Shown: positions 24,426-32,702 of the stretch, piece by piece | Numbering within the stretch: position 1 is the first letter of the stretch | How the letters are laid out: each line of letters opens with the position of its first letter | From: Pelobacter sp. UBA6812 | Lineage (GTDB): Bacteria > Desulfobacterota > Desulfuromonadia > Desulfuromonadales > Syntrophotaleaceae | Direction: 5' to 3' | Length of the DNA: 39,018 nucleotides | Assembly: GCA_002452265.1 (NCBI GenBank) | Contig: DKEW01000018.1 | Location: 1 to 39,018 of the forward strand | The notes under the pieces: generated by a model | Database searches by the model: none | The model's input: the letters and a program-made list of their open reading frames with translations, nothing else | Told to the model about the DNA's origin: nothing | Program-made: the position numbers and the translations under genes

Positions 24426-25604
24426 TCACCCACAGGCTTGCAACACAGCGCATTTTAGATATTCGGTTTCAGGGCATGAACATAAAACCGGATGGTCGTA
24501 GGATTGACCGCGAATTTCGAGCAACCGCATTTCGCGACCGGCCTGAAATGAAGCTTGGCGAAGCGTGTCGAGAAAGGTTTCGCGATCCATATGATGGGAG
24601 CAGGTACAGGTGAATAAAATACCGTCAGGCTCCAGAAGTTCCATGGCACGCCGGTTGATAGTCAAGTAGCCTTTAATACCTTCGCGGATGCGCTTACGAT
24701 TTTTTATGAAGGCAGGTGGGTCAAGGATGATGCCGCCGAATCGTTCGTTATTTGTATGGAACTGTCGAAGACTTTCGAAAACGTCAGACTGCATAAAGTT
24801 GCAGGTGCTCACCTGAAAGTTGAGGCGGGCGTTCTCCTGGGCAAGAGCTACGGCTCCGGGGGAAATGTCAATGCCGACAACTTTTTTTGCTCCATAGCGT
24901 GCGGCATGGATAGCCCAACTTCCCGAGTAGCAGAATAAATCCAGGATCCGTTTACCGGTCACACGTTCGCGCAGAGCAAGATGGTTTTCTTTTTGGTCGA
25001 GAAAATGTCCGGTTTTCTGCCCATGCAGGATATCGACCTTGAACCGCAGACCATTTTCGGTTATTTCAAGGCGATCCGGAAGTCTTCCCTGCAAAACTTC
25101 TACTTTGCGGGGCAAATTTTCCAGGTCGCGTACTGCAACGTTGTTGCGTCCGACAATCGCTTGCGGGTTAAAGAGTTCGGTCAGCGCCTGCAGTATTAAG
25201 TGACTGCGGCAGTCCATGCCCAGCGTAAGAAACTGCACCGCAAGTACGTTATCGTATCGGTCAACTACAAGGCCCGGCAGGTGGTCCCCCTCGCCGTGGA
25301 CCAGGCGTACTGCGTTAGCTTCGCCATAAACCGCTTTGCGCATGAGCATGGCTTTTAGCAGTCGGTCGCGATAAAAACCGACACAATCGATACATTCACG
25401 CTGTCTGGAGAGAATCCGGCCTGCGATAAGTGAATGGGGATTGTAATAACCGGTACCGAGATATTCACCGGTTGCGGTCAATAACTCAACGGTTTCGCCA
25501 GGATTTATGTCGTTGTTGGGGGACTGGATTTCGTTGCTGAAAACCCAGGGGTGACCACGGCGAATGCGACGTTCGTGACCGGGGCGGAGGTGCAGTTGTA
25601 TCAT
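24426..25604 (-). CDS. rlmI: RlmI-family 23S rRNA (cytosine) methyltransferase
   Basis: A 392 aa SAM-dependent RNA methyltransferase. N-terminal PUA domain (about 1-70, with RRGHPWVFSNEI), a central domain with LVHGEGDHLPGLVVDRYDN, and a C-terminal Rossmann methyltransferase with DLFCYSGSWAIHAARYGA, ILDPPAFIKNR and the TCTCSHH cysteine site. These match the RlmI/RlmK-like family; E. coli RlmI makes m5C1962 in 23S rRNA. The exact target is inferred from the family. The gene overlaps the upstream ArsR-type regulator by 4 bp, so the two are co-expressed. Confidence 0.88.
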   Translation of the reverse strand: MIQLHLRPGHERRIRRGHPWVFSNEIQSPNNDINPGETVELLTATGEYLGTGYYNPHSLIAGRILSRQRECIDCVGFYRDRLLKAMLMRKAVYGEANAVRLVHGEGDHLPGLVVDRYDNVLAVQFLTLGMDCRSHLILQALTELFNPQAIVGRNNVAVRDLENLPRKVEVLQGRLPDRLEITENGLRFKVDILHGQKTGHFLDQKENHLALRERVTGKRILDLFCYSGSWAIHAARYGAKKVVGIDISPGAVALAQENARLNFQVSTCNFMQSDVFESLRQFHTNNERFGGIILDPPAFIKNRKRIREGIKGYLTINRRAMELLEPDGILFTCTCSHHMDRETFLDTLRQASFQAGREMRLLEIRGQSYDHPVLCSCPETEYLKCAVLQACG

Positions 25605-25894
25605 AAAGGAGCACTCTGTTGGAAAACAGCTTCAACAATGCGTCGCGCATCTTCTGAAATAACTGTATAAAAGACTTCGACGCCGGTGCGACGCCCTTCT
25701 ATAATGCCCTTATTTTTAAGGAGGGCCAGATGTTGGGATACTGTTGCCTGGGGTAAGCCAAGGCACTCCCATATCTTTTTGACATTGCAGCCTTCCGTCA
25801 GAAGGCCAGCTACAATTTTAAGACGAATTGGATGCCCTAAAGCTTTGAGGATATCCGCTTCCCGTTCATAGGTTTTGGTTTTATCAAAGGTCAT
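25601..25894 (-). CDS. ArsR/SmtB-family transcriptional regulator
   Basis: A 97 aa winged-helix repressor. The fold is clear: ADILKALGHPIRLKIVAGLL, the recognition helix region LPQATVSQHLALLKNKG and the wing RRTGVEVFYTV. Cys residues stand in GCNVKKIWECLG, at the start of the helix-turn-helix where some ArsR proteins sense metals or thiols. The ligand cannot be read. It is divergent from the DUF3108 gene, and a 19-bp near-perfect palindrome between them is a candidate operator. It is an unusual partner for an rRNA methyltransferase. Confidence 0.87.
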   Translation of the reverse strand: MTFDKTKTYEREADILKALGHPIRLKIVAGLLTEGCNVKKIWECLGLPQATVSQHLALLKNKGIIEGRRTGVEVFYTVISEDARRIVEAVFQQSAPL

Positions 25895-25960
25895 CGGTTA
25901 GGTAATCACATGGTTTGAGGGATTTATATCTGAATCTATTTTATAGTGCGCATGGTAGTT

Positions 25961-25979
25961 TGGCATGGATTCCATGTCA
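25961..25979. promoter_or_regulatory. 19-bp inverted repeat, candidate ArsR-type operator
   Basis: TGGCATGGA (25961-25969), a central T, then TCCATGTCA (25971-25979). The arms match at 8 of 9 positions. It lies in the 182-bp divergent region between the ArsR-type gene and the DUF3108 gene, as expected for an autoregulated repressor site. Confidence 0.5.
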
Positions 25980-26076
25980 AGGATTAAGGTCTGAAGGGAC
26001 ATGGTGGCTTTTTCTGAATAGGCTATGTTTTTATTCATAAATCTGCTTTATTCAAGCATGTATTGGGAGCATACCC

Positions 26077-26910
26077 GTGAAAACAGGAATATTATGGTTT
26101 GTGTTTGGTTTCTTTATTTTCCTCACCTGTCCGGTGCATGCTGAATCTCAAAAGATATCCACCGGTATGGCGAATGCCAGAGACGCCTTGGATAGCATGT
26201 GTGGCGAACTCTTGCTTTATGACATCGCCTTTTTATGGTTCGATCAATTGGCTGTCGGGGAGTTTTCCCTCGTTAAGATGGATGAGCCCGATAGTTACCG
26301 TGCTGTTTTGGAGGCAAAAACTCTTGGGGTGGCAGCATGGTTGACCAGCAATCGGTTGCAGCGATACGTGTCTTATTTGAAATTAAACGGTGATGGAAGT
26401 CTGCGTCCTGAAAGTCACGATGCCGATATGTATAAAACCAAGGGAAACACCGTTAAAACCCGCCTCAAAAATTGGATATATGATTATCCCAGGCGGATTA
26501 TTGTCGAAAAAGTGAAGCGCAACGGTCGCGATAGTGCTATAAAAAATTACGCAATGGGAGAGGGGCCAACCCCCTACGATATTCTTGGCGCATTTTATAA
26601 TTTCAGGGCCGGTTTGTACGGTCCACTGCGCAGTGGAGCTTCCTATAGAGTTCCTACTTTTGCCAGGGGAAAGTCGACCGTTATAGCCATTTCTGTGTTA
26701 ACTGAAAAACAACGTCCTAAAAATACTGTACTGCCGGATGGAGGTCTGGTTGTTAAGGTGGTGCTGGATCCGGAGGTTTTTGATACTGGAGACGGAACCC
26801 TCTATATATGGTTCGATGAAGAGCTACGCCCCGCAAAAGTCATAGTTAAGGATGTGGTCGGCCTTGGTGATGTTCGAGCAACCCTGCGTGCCCGAAAAGA
26901 GGTTAATTGA
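26077..26910 (+). CDS. exported DUF3108 protein
   Basis: A 277 aa protein with a signal peptide (about 1-22, ending VHA/ES) and a DUF3108 domain over most of the rest. Typical segments are LLYDIAFLWFDQLAVGEFSL, PYDILGAFYNFRAGLYGPL and LYIWFDEELRPAKV. The family is periplasmic or outer-membrane associated, probably beta-rich, and of unknown function. It is often found in Geobacter-type genomes. The start is GTG 26077 with GGGAG upstream. Its TGA overlaps the ATG of the pyrophosphatase gene by one base (TGATG), so the two are translationally coupled, although the products act in different compartments. Confidence 0.8.
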   Translation: MKTGILWFVFGFFIFLTCPVHAESQKISTGMANARDALDSMCGELLLYDIAFLWFDQLAVGEFSLVKMDEPDSYRAVLEAKTLGVAAWLTSNRLQRYVSYLKLNGDGSLRPESHDADMYKTKGNTVKTRLKNWIYDYPRRIIVEKVKRNGRDSAIKNYAMGEGPTPYDILGAFYNFRAGLYGPLRSGASYRVPTFARGKSTVIAISVLTEKQRPKNTVLPDGGLVVKVVLDPEVFDTGDGTLYIWFDEELRPAKVIVKDVVGLGDVRATLRARKEVN

Positions 26911-28556
26911 TGCAAGAAAAAATATATGTGATAGGGCATCGCAACCCTGATACCGATTCTGTATGCAGTGCACTCGCTTATGCGCGTCTGCGCCGCTTGC
27001 AAGGTATGCAAAATGCCATACCTGCGCGCGCAGGCTACCTTAACCGGCAGACGGAATTTGTTCTTGATTCTCTCGGAGTTGAACCTCCGAGGCTTTTATC
27101 CGATGTTGTCCCCAGGGTACGCGACGTTGTTAAACAACCAGCCATAACCATCCATGAAGGTGCCCCATTGGCCTGGGCGCTCGATTTGCTGCATCGTCAT
27201 AATATCGGGATGCTGCCTGTCATCGATAAGGAAAGTAAGGCTTTAGGGTTGCTTTTTCTACGTCAGGTAGCAGAGAGATTTTTAGTAGCCGGTCAGGAAG
27301 GCCGTATCCGGCGGATCCAGACTTCTATTTCGACATTGTCGCGTTGTTTGGATGCGGACGTACTCAATGAAGGATCTTCACAGGGAGTGGAGGAACTTGA
27401 TCTCTACGTTGGCGCCATGGCATATGAAAGCTTTTGTCAACGCATGCAGGGGCTTGATCCTGCACGACTGCTGGTGATTACCGGAGATCGCGAAGATATC
27501 CAACGGCACGCAACAATGCTCGGGGTACGATTGCTAGTGGTGACCGGTGGGCAGATTGTTAGTGCCGAGGTGCTTGCATTGGCCCGTACTCATGGCGTGA
27601 CTGTGCTTGTGACTGCTTATGATACCGCGACCACCGCGTCATTGACACGACTTTCCACCCCTGTGGAATGTCTTATGACTACCGAATTTGCTACGGCAGG
27701 GATGGACGAATCCCTTGAAGCTCTGCGTTACCGGTTTATGGATTCTGCCCATCCGGGGGTGCTGGTGCTTGATGGTTCAAACCAGGTAGCCGCGGTTGCC
27801 ACCAAAAGTACCCTGTTGGCACCTGTGCCGATAAAATTGGTGCTTGTCGATCATAATGAACTAAGTCAGGCCGTTCCAGGAGCTGACCGTGTGGAAATCT
27901 TGGAAATTATCGATCACCATCGTCTCGGCAACATGCACACCGACGCACCTATCCGCTTTGTCAATCAGCCCCTGGGTAGTACCTGCTCCGTAATCGCCGG
28001 GCTTTATAAAACTGCCGGTATTTTACCCGATTCCCAGACTGCAGGTTTACTGTTGGCCGGATTACTTTCCGATACGGTATTGCTCAGGTCACCAACCGCC
28101 ACCGATAGTGATCGGGAGCTCTGTGTTTGGTTGGCTGGTCTTGCTGATATCGATCCGCAGGAATTTGGTAAACGGATGTTTGCTGCAGGCAGCGCCCTGG
28201 CCGCTTACGGGACCATGGAAGAATTGATTCTGGCAGACTTTAAAGAATATACTCAAGATGGCAAACACTTTGGCGTTGGTCAGGTTGAAGTCGTTAATTT
28301 CGACGAATTTCAGGATAAACGTGGAGCCATTGCTTCGAGCCTTGAACAGCTCTGCAAAAATCGATCACTTGACCTCGGTGGTCTGTTGGTTACAGATATT
28401 GTAAGGGCAACCAGCCTGTTATTGCTCGCCGGTAATTCTGAATTGTTGGCCCGGGTTGGATATCCAAGACTTGATGCAGGTCTTTTTGAATTAAAAGGCG
28501 TATTGTCACGTAAAAAACAATTACTTCCCCATCTGCTTAAGATTCTTAAGGCATAA
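26910..28556 (+). CDS. Mn-dependent family II inorganic pyrophosphatase with CBS and DRTGG domains
   Basis: Cytoplasmic DHH-family pyrophosphatase (548 aa). It hydrolyses PPi to two phosphates. The N-terminal DHH part has GHRNPDTDS (9-17). The regulatory insert contains a CBS domain (about 70-130), a DRTGG domain (about 150-250) and a second CBS domain (about 255-305). The DHH motif DHHRLGN and the DHHA2 C-terminal domain (about 415-548) follow. In the family, adenine nucleotides bind the CBS pair (AMP inhibits) and diadenosine polyphosphates bind the enzymes that carry DRTGG. ATG 26910, preceded by AGAGG, is chosen over TTG 26907. Confidence 0.93.
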   Translation: MQEKIYVIGHRNPDTDSVCSALAYARLRRLQGMQNAIPARAGYLNRQTEFVLDSLGVEPPRLLSDVVPRVRDVVKQPAITIHEGAPLAWALDLLHRHNIGMLPVIDKESKALGLLFLRQVAERFLVAGQEGRIRRIQTSISTLSRCLDADVLNEGSSQGVEELDLYVGAMAYESFCQRMQGLDPARLLVITGDREDIQRHATMLGVRLLVVTGGQIVSAEVLALARTHGVTVLVTAYDTATTASLTRLSTPVECLMTTEFATAGMDESLEALRYRFMDSAHPGVLVLDGSNQVAAVATKSTLLAPVPIKLVLVDHNELSQAVPGADRVEILEIIDHHRLGNMHTDAPIRFVNQPLGSTCSVIAGLYKTAGILPDSQTAGLLLAGLLSDTVLLRSPTATDSDRELCVWLAGLADIDPQEFGKRMFAAGSALAAYGTMEELILADFKEYTQDGKHFGVGQVEVVNFDEFQDKRGAIASSLEQLCKNRSLDLGGLLVTDIVRATSLLLLAGNSELLARVGYPRLDAGLFELKGVLSRKKQLLPHLLKILKA

Positions 28557-28675
28557 TGGATCTTTGTACTATGGAATTTCAATGACTCAAATCATGGATT
28601 AAATTAAAATACTTGCGCCCCCCCCCATCGATATGGATTATGTAAATATACAAATGAATGATTAGCCAAAAGTTA

Positions 28676-28717
28676 GGGTTTACGATTAACCCCATGGGTT
28701 CGATGAAACGCAAACCC
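28676..28717 (+). promoter_or_regulatory. four-segment alternative hairpin (attenuator-like)
   Basis: GGGTT (28676-28680), AACCC (28688-28692), GGGTT (28696-28700) and AACCC (28713-28717) permit 1:2, 2:3 or 3:4 pairing. The 3:4 stem extends to ATGGGTT/AACCCAT. AAGGAGG begins 4 bases after the extended 3:4 stem. The pairing is visible; any regulatory role is inference. Confidence 0.35.
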
Positions 28718-28736
28718 ATCATAAGGAGGCATGCAG

Positions 28737-28775
28737 ATGAAAGAAAAACGGAAAATTGTTATCGTGGCAAATTAA
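28737..28775 (+). CDS. possible 12-codon micro-ORF
   Basis: ATG 28737 stands 7 bases after AAGGAGG (28723-28729). It encodes MKEKRKIVIVAN and stops at TAA 28773. It is too short to judge by coding content. It may be a leader peptide, given the hairpins on both sides, or a chance frame beside a good ribosome binding sequence. Confidence 0.3.
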   Translation: MKEKRKIVIVAN

Positions 28776-28978
28776 CCCTATTTTGTAGGGGGTGTTTTCG
28801 ACAATTGCAATGCTGCATTGAGCACACCATTCCGCGAGGCGAGAGGTCCGAATTTTTCATCCATACCAAAAAAACATATGCTTGCCATTTTTCTCAATTG
28901 AACTATATCTATAAATAATAGGGCAGATGAGGAGTCTTGATCCGTGCGCCTCAAAATAGTTTTAGTTAGGAGGTAACC

Positions 28979-29152
28979 ATGGGGAAATGTAAAGTGATCC
29001 CGTTCAAAAAGCCACAATCAAAACAAAGGATAAACATTATTCGTCGCATACTTCAAAAACTTGTTTTGTTTGTAAAGCAGTCCCCTAAACAAGAGTGTGT
29101 TGTTGTGCACGGCTTTGGCCCAGGGGCCTTCAGGATTTCCAGAAGAAGTTAG
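28979..29152 (+). CDS. 57-residue basic protein of unknown function
   Basis: The frame runs from ATG 28979 to TAG 29150-29152 and has a very strong ribosome binding site, TTAGGAGGTAACC, immediately upstream. The protein begins MGKCKVIPFKKPQSKQRINI and ends GFGPGAFRISRRS. It is strongly basic, with a short hydrophobic helix-like centre (ILQKLVLFVKQ) and Cys at 4 and 40. No signal peptide or known family is recognised. The ribosome binding site is the best in this part of the window, so the gene is probably real. It could be a small regulatory, nucleic-acid-binding or toxin-like protein; the sequence does not decide. The 185 bp after it holds no gene. Confidence 0.5.
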   Translation: MGKCKVIPFKKPQSKQRINIIRRILQKLVLFVKQSPKQECVVVHGFGPGAFRISRRS

Positions 29153-29337
29153 CGGCATAAACGAGGTTTAGTATCCGCAAGAAAACAAGGATTGAGACGC
29201 AAATTCAACCGCTTGTTTATTGTGCTTGACGATATTTTATAGCATTCATTTATCTCTATATGGTTAGATTATTACCATTAGTTTGTTTTATATTTATGCT
29301 CTGTCGGGTTTAATTGAAAGTTAACACTTGGATGGAT

Positions 29338-29859
29338 CTACTTTACCTTTCCCGACAAAATATAATCGTTGTTTTTTGCTATCTCGTGACATTTTACACA
29401 CCCTTCACCTTTTCCTTCCTCCAAGATGGTTTGGTCCGGTGCATATTTGAGCCAGAACCAGTCCCCAGCTTCAGGATTGTATCCGTTCAATCGGTACATC
29501 ACTGTTGTTGCCTGTAACTTTTTCTGTTGATTGTAATTTTCTTTAACAATGATCGTACCATCCGGTAACTGACCTTGTTTGTTTTGTATTGCAATCAGTG
29601 TTTGGGGTGAAACGTAGGTTATCAGCAGCGATCCATGGGGGGCTTCCCCTGCATACAGTGCTTCCTTACCTGGATAAAGTGGCCATTGCCGGTAGTCGTA
29701 TTCCTCGGTAATATACCTGATCAGTTCGGTGGCACTTGCTGGTGGCAACGCATAAGATGCTTCCAAATTGCTCCCTGTCTGTTCCAGACATTCTTTTTTA
29801 CATCCCCAAAGTAAAGCCAATAAAAGGCCCACAGTGGTGATGGCATACCGAGTTTTCAT
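29338..29859 (-). CDS. P460-type monohaem cytochrome c lipoprotein
   Basis: A 173 aa exported protein. The signal peptide ends in lipobox LLWGC (Cys20). A cytochrome P460-like domain follows: LYPGKEALYAGEAPHGSLL, MYRLNGYNPEAGDWFWLKY. A single haem c motif CVKCH lies at 154-158 near the C-terminus, in the GEGCVKCHEIAKNNDY context typical of this group. It should sit on the periplasmic side of a membrane and carry or oxidise small substrates. Start ATG 29859 (not 29865) because GGAG lies 7 bases before it. Members are frequent in metal-reducing Desulfuromonadales; function is mostly unknown. Alone on this strand. Confidence 0.82.
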   Translation of the reverse strand: MKTRYAITTVGLLLALLWGCKKECLEQTGSNLEASYALPPASATELIRYITEEYDYRQWPLYPGKEALYAGEAPHGSLLITYVSPQTLIAIQNKQGQLPDGTIIVKENYNQQKKLQATTVMYRLNGYNPEAGDWFWLKYAPDQTILEEGKGEGCVKCHEIAKNNDYILSGKVK

Positions 29860-30275
29860 ATACATGCTCCTTGGTATCGTCTATTGAAATAATGAAGTTG
29901 GTTGAGACTTTAGCAGCCAGTTTAGCGCAGTCAAGTCTTCTATTTTCTGTTGTGCTTTTAAACATGGAAAAATGTACAACTTGGAAATTTTCAGAGGAAG
30001 GGTATTGAAATAAAATTCTGGCAGGTCACCGTCAGGCGACAATTTATCCAGGTAATATTGCACACAAGCAGGCTTGCAAGGTATTGTATAGTGTCGACTC
30101 GGCGGTCAGGAGTCATCCTTGCATAAATTTGAAACTACCATTTTTCGTTTTTCTGGATAATGTTTCTAAATATTTTACCGGATTTCAGGGGTTGGCCTTG
30201 TATTCGCTTATGCCTTTCATTGCTTAGCAGTTTATTTTTCCCCACCTTTTGGGGCTATCTGAAAGATGAGCCTTG
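29860..30275. other. 416-bp divergent intergenic region
   Basis: It lies between the cytochrome gene (minus) and the prc-like gene (plus). It must contain both promoters, but I see no convincing -35/-10 pair. A small hairpin CCCCA-CCTTT-TGGGG (30240-30254) lies about 20 bases before the prc start. A 60-codon frame on the minus strand (29881-30063) starts with GTG, lacks a ribosome binding site and is not accepted as a gene. Confidence 0.5.
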
Positions 30276-32438
30276 ATGAAATTTAAAAAAATTCGATTTT
30301 ACCTGCTTGCTGTTTTTTTGCTTGTGGCAGTTACAGGTTCTTGGGCCGGTCCATCATCGCAGGATGAGCCCCAAGATCTTGCCCACCTTAGAGCAAGGCT
30401 TCTCACACATTTGATTCGACAGCAAATGGCTGTTAACCACTTCAGCCACAAGGCTCTCGACGATACTTTATCGGAGGCTGCCTTTGATTTATACGTGCAG
30501 CAACTTGACTCCCAAAAGCGTTTCCTCACACAGTCTGATATGGATCAGTTGCATCAGTATCGACATACTATTGACGATGCCATCATCAAGGGGGATCTGC
30601 TTTTACCAAGCATCGGTGCACGTTTGTTGCGATTGCGAATCGCTGCTGTCGCCGATATGATTCCTGAAATTCTTAATAAGGGATTTGATTTTCAGCGCAA
30701 GGAGTATTTTGAAACCGATCCGGATAAGATTGGTTACGCAAAAGACGATAATGATCTCAAAAAACGTTGGCACCAGATACTTAAGTATCAGGTTTTGATG
30801 CGTTATGTTCAGCTTTTGGAAGAACGGGAAAATCAACCTACCGAAGCGATGGAAAAGAATGATGCCACTTTCGATATACGTACAGATGATGCATTGCTTC
30901 ATGAGGCCAGTCAAAAAGTTCAACGAAGCATTCAACATTTACTGACACGCCTTTCAGAACAAACAGAACAGGATCATTTCGATCGTTTCATTAATGCTTT
31001 TGTTCGTGCTTATGACCCGCACTCAGCTTATTTGGCTCCAGATGCTCTGGAGGATTTTGAAATTTATATGAAAGGTTCCCTCGAAGGCATCGGTGCGACA
31101 CTAAGAGAAGACGATGGATTTATCCGGGTAGTAGAGATAATCCCTGGCAGCCCGGCTGCCAAACAAGGACAATTATCTGCGGAAGATATCATTATAAAAG
31201 TAGGAGAGGGCGAACAGGACCCTATTGATGTCACCGAGACACGCTTACGCGATGCGGTGAAATTGATTAGAGGAAAAAAAGGCACTGTAGTACGTCTCAC
31301 CATTCAAAAACCTACGGGGCGTGAGCAGGTAATAGCCATTACGCGCGATGTCGTTGAAATTGAAGAAGGTTTTGTAAAAAGCACGACGGTACCCGTCCCA
31401 GGACAGCCAGGGCTTGTTTATGGGTATTTACGAATACCCTCTTTTTATAGAGACTTCCAGGGTAGCCGGGGGGGGCAGACCGCTCGAAATGTTACCGATG
31501 ATGTGCGTCGAGAGCTTGCTTATTTAAACAAACAAGGCATTGCTGGTCTTGTTCTTGATCTGAGAAATAATGGGGGTGGATCTTTGTCGGATGCCATTAG
31601 TGTAACCGGCTTGTTTATTTCAACTGGTCCTGTTGTTCAGGTGAAAAACAGTGATGGCAATATCAGTGTCTTTGAGGATGAGGATCCTCAAATTGCGTAC
31701 AACGGTCCACTCGTAGTTCTGGTGAATCGTTTCAGTGCTTCTGCTTCTGAAATTGTAGCCGGGGCTATTCAGGATTATGGGCGCGGTGTTGTGATAGGGG
31801 GAGGAGGTACGCACGGCAAGGGAACGGTTCAGGCAATCTTCGACATGGACCAGCCTCTGATATACGGTCCATTAGAAAAACTCAAGCCTCTTGGAGCCTT
31901 GAAAATCACTGTCCAAAAGTTCTATCGCATCAATGGTGGCTCCACTCAGGTTCGGGGCGTTAAGCCTGATATCGAGTTGCCCGATCGACTGGCTTTTCTT
32001 GAATCAGGAGAGAAGTATATAGAATACGCCTTGCCTTGGGATGTCGTCACGGAAGTTCCTTTTAACCGCTGGGATATGGGCGTCGATGTTTCTACGCTCC
32101 GCCATTTGAGCCAGGAACGGGTCGAAAAAGGGCACCTCTTTGATGCTCTTGTCGCTGAAACCCGACGTAATTTGCAACGTAGTCATCATACCCTGCGTCC
32201 ACTGGACTTGGTGTCGGTCTTGCACGAAAGAGAGTCTATCCGAGATGTTGTTAACACAGGTGTCGACTCTGATTTCGGAACCGGGGCTCCACAGAAAAAA
32301 CCTGGAGCGGATCAGTTGGATAAAGAGATAGCGGAAGACTTGTATGTCGGTGAGTCATTCGGTGTTCTAACAGATATGAGACGGCAAGCATCGCAAGGAA
32401 AGCCTTATGTCACAGGGCAGGTCACGCCGGACAGGTAA
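30276..32438 (+). CDS. prc: tail-specific protease Prc (S41A)
   Basis: Periplasmic C-terminal processing protease (720 aa) resembling E. coli Prc/Tsp, which degrades or trims envelope proteins by their C-termini. Signal peptide about 1-24; an N-terminal helical Tsp domain (LDSQKRFLTQSDMDQL, about 30-220); a PDZ domain (about 265-345); and the S41 core with the catalytic Ser in SASASEIVAGAIQDYGRG (about Ser489) and Lys in HGKGTVQ (about Lys515). A DUF3340-like C-terminal region follows. The Ser-Lys spacing is one residue longer than in E. coli (GGGGTHGKG against GEPTFGKG). ATG 30276 is preferred over TTG 30273. It is the second S41 protease in the window; CtpA at 12051 is the short type. Confidence 0.93.
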   Translation: MKFKKIRFYLLAVFLLVAVTGSWAGPSSQDEPQDLAHLRARLLTHLIRQQMAVNHFSHKALDDTLSEAAFDLYVQQLDSQKRFLTQSDMDQLHQYRHTIDDAIIKGDLLLPSIGARLLRLRIAAVADMIPEILNKGFDFQRKEYFETDPDKIGYAKDDNDLKKRWHQILKYQVLMRYVQLLEERENQPTEAMEKNDATFDIRTDDALLHEASQKVQRSIQHLLTRLSEQTEQDHFDRFINAFVRAYDPHSAYLAPDALEDFEIYMKGSLEGIGATLREDDGFIRVVEIIPGSPAAKQGQLSAEDIIIKVGEGEQDPIDVTETRLRDAVKLIRGKKGTVVRLTIQKPTGREQVIAITRDVVEIEEGFVKSTTVPVPGQPGLVYGYLRIPSFYRDFQGSRGGQTARNVTDDVRRELAYLNKQGIAGLVLDLRNNGGGSLSDAISVTGLFISTGPVVQVKNSDGNISVFEDEDPQIAYNGPLVVLVNRFSASASEIVAGAIQDYGRGVVIGGGGTHGKGTVQAIFDMDQPLIYGPLEKLKPLGALKITVQKFYRINGGSTQVRGVKPDIELPDRLAFLESGEKYIEYALPWDVVTEVPFNRWDMGVDVSTLRHLSQERVEKGHLFDALVAETRRNLQRSHHTLRPLDLVSVLHERESIRDVVNTGVDSDFGTGAPQKKPGADQLDKEIAEDLYVGESFGVLTDMRRQASQGKPYVTGQVTPDR

Positions 32439-32702
32439 ACCAGGAAGACCGAATTTATAGGTAGTAATCAACGCTGGTGTAATTTTTGCTAAAAAACGTA
32501 GTGTGGGTTAGTTAAATTATTTTGGAACATACTTTTGCGTTTCGAAATTGCAGTGGTAACATTTCTTGGAATAGATTCATTGTCATGCTATAAAGAGTCA
32601 CCGGGAAAATATTTAATACCTTTTAATATCATGGGAGTCAGATGCAGGTAATATATTAATTTGTTATTATAATTATGGTTTTCTTAGAATGGAGGCGTGG
32701 TG

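Larger units (their letters stand above)
28557..28978 (+). other. 422-bp AT-rich leader-like region without a clear gene
   Basis: It holds a run of nine C (28618-28626), four complementary GGGTT/AACCC segments that allow competing hairpins (28676-28717), a micro-ORF with a strong ribosome binding site (28737-28775), a weak hairpin CCCTA/TAGGG (28776-28790) and a perfect palindrome CAATGC-T-GCATTG (28808-28820). An 86-codon frame from 28658 has no ribosome binding site and I do not believe it is a gene. The arrangement suggests an mRNA leader for the small gene at 28979; no known riboswitch class could be recognised. Confidence 0.4.

Noticed and set aside
28690..28735. Possible c-di-GMP (GEMM) riboswitch, because of GAAACGCAAACCC before a strong ribosome binding site
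   Set aside because: The conserved GEMM core with its GCC-GGG junction and second stem is not present; only a short stretch looks similar.
28658..28918. 86-codon frame with several Cys residues upstream of the 57-residue gene
   Set aside because: It has no ribosome binding site and an unnatural composition, and it overlaps the micro-ORF with the good ribosome binding site in another frame.
29881..30063. 60-codon minus-strand frame upstream of the cytochrome gene
   Set aside because: It starts with GTG without a Shine-Dalgarno sequence, shows no recognisable family, and its AT-rich setting makes a chance frame likely.
32532..32550. Sigma-54-like promoter TTGGAACATACTTTTGC before the barrel gene
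   Set aside because: The spacing between GG and GC is 11 bases rather than the required 10, and the -24 element is poor.
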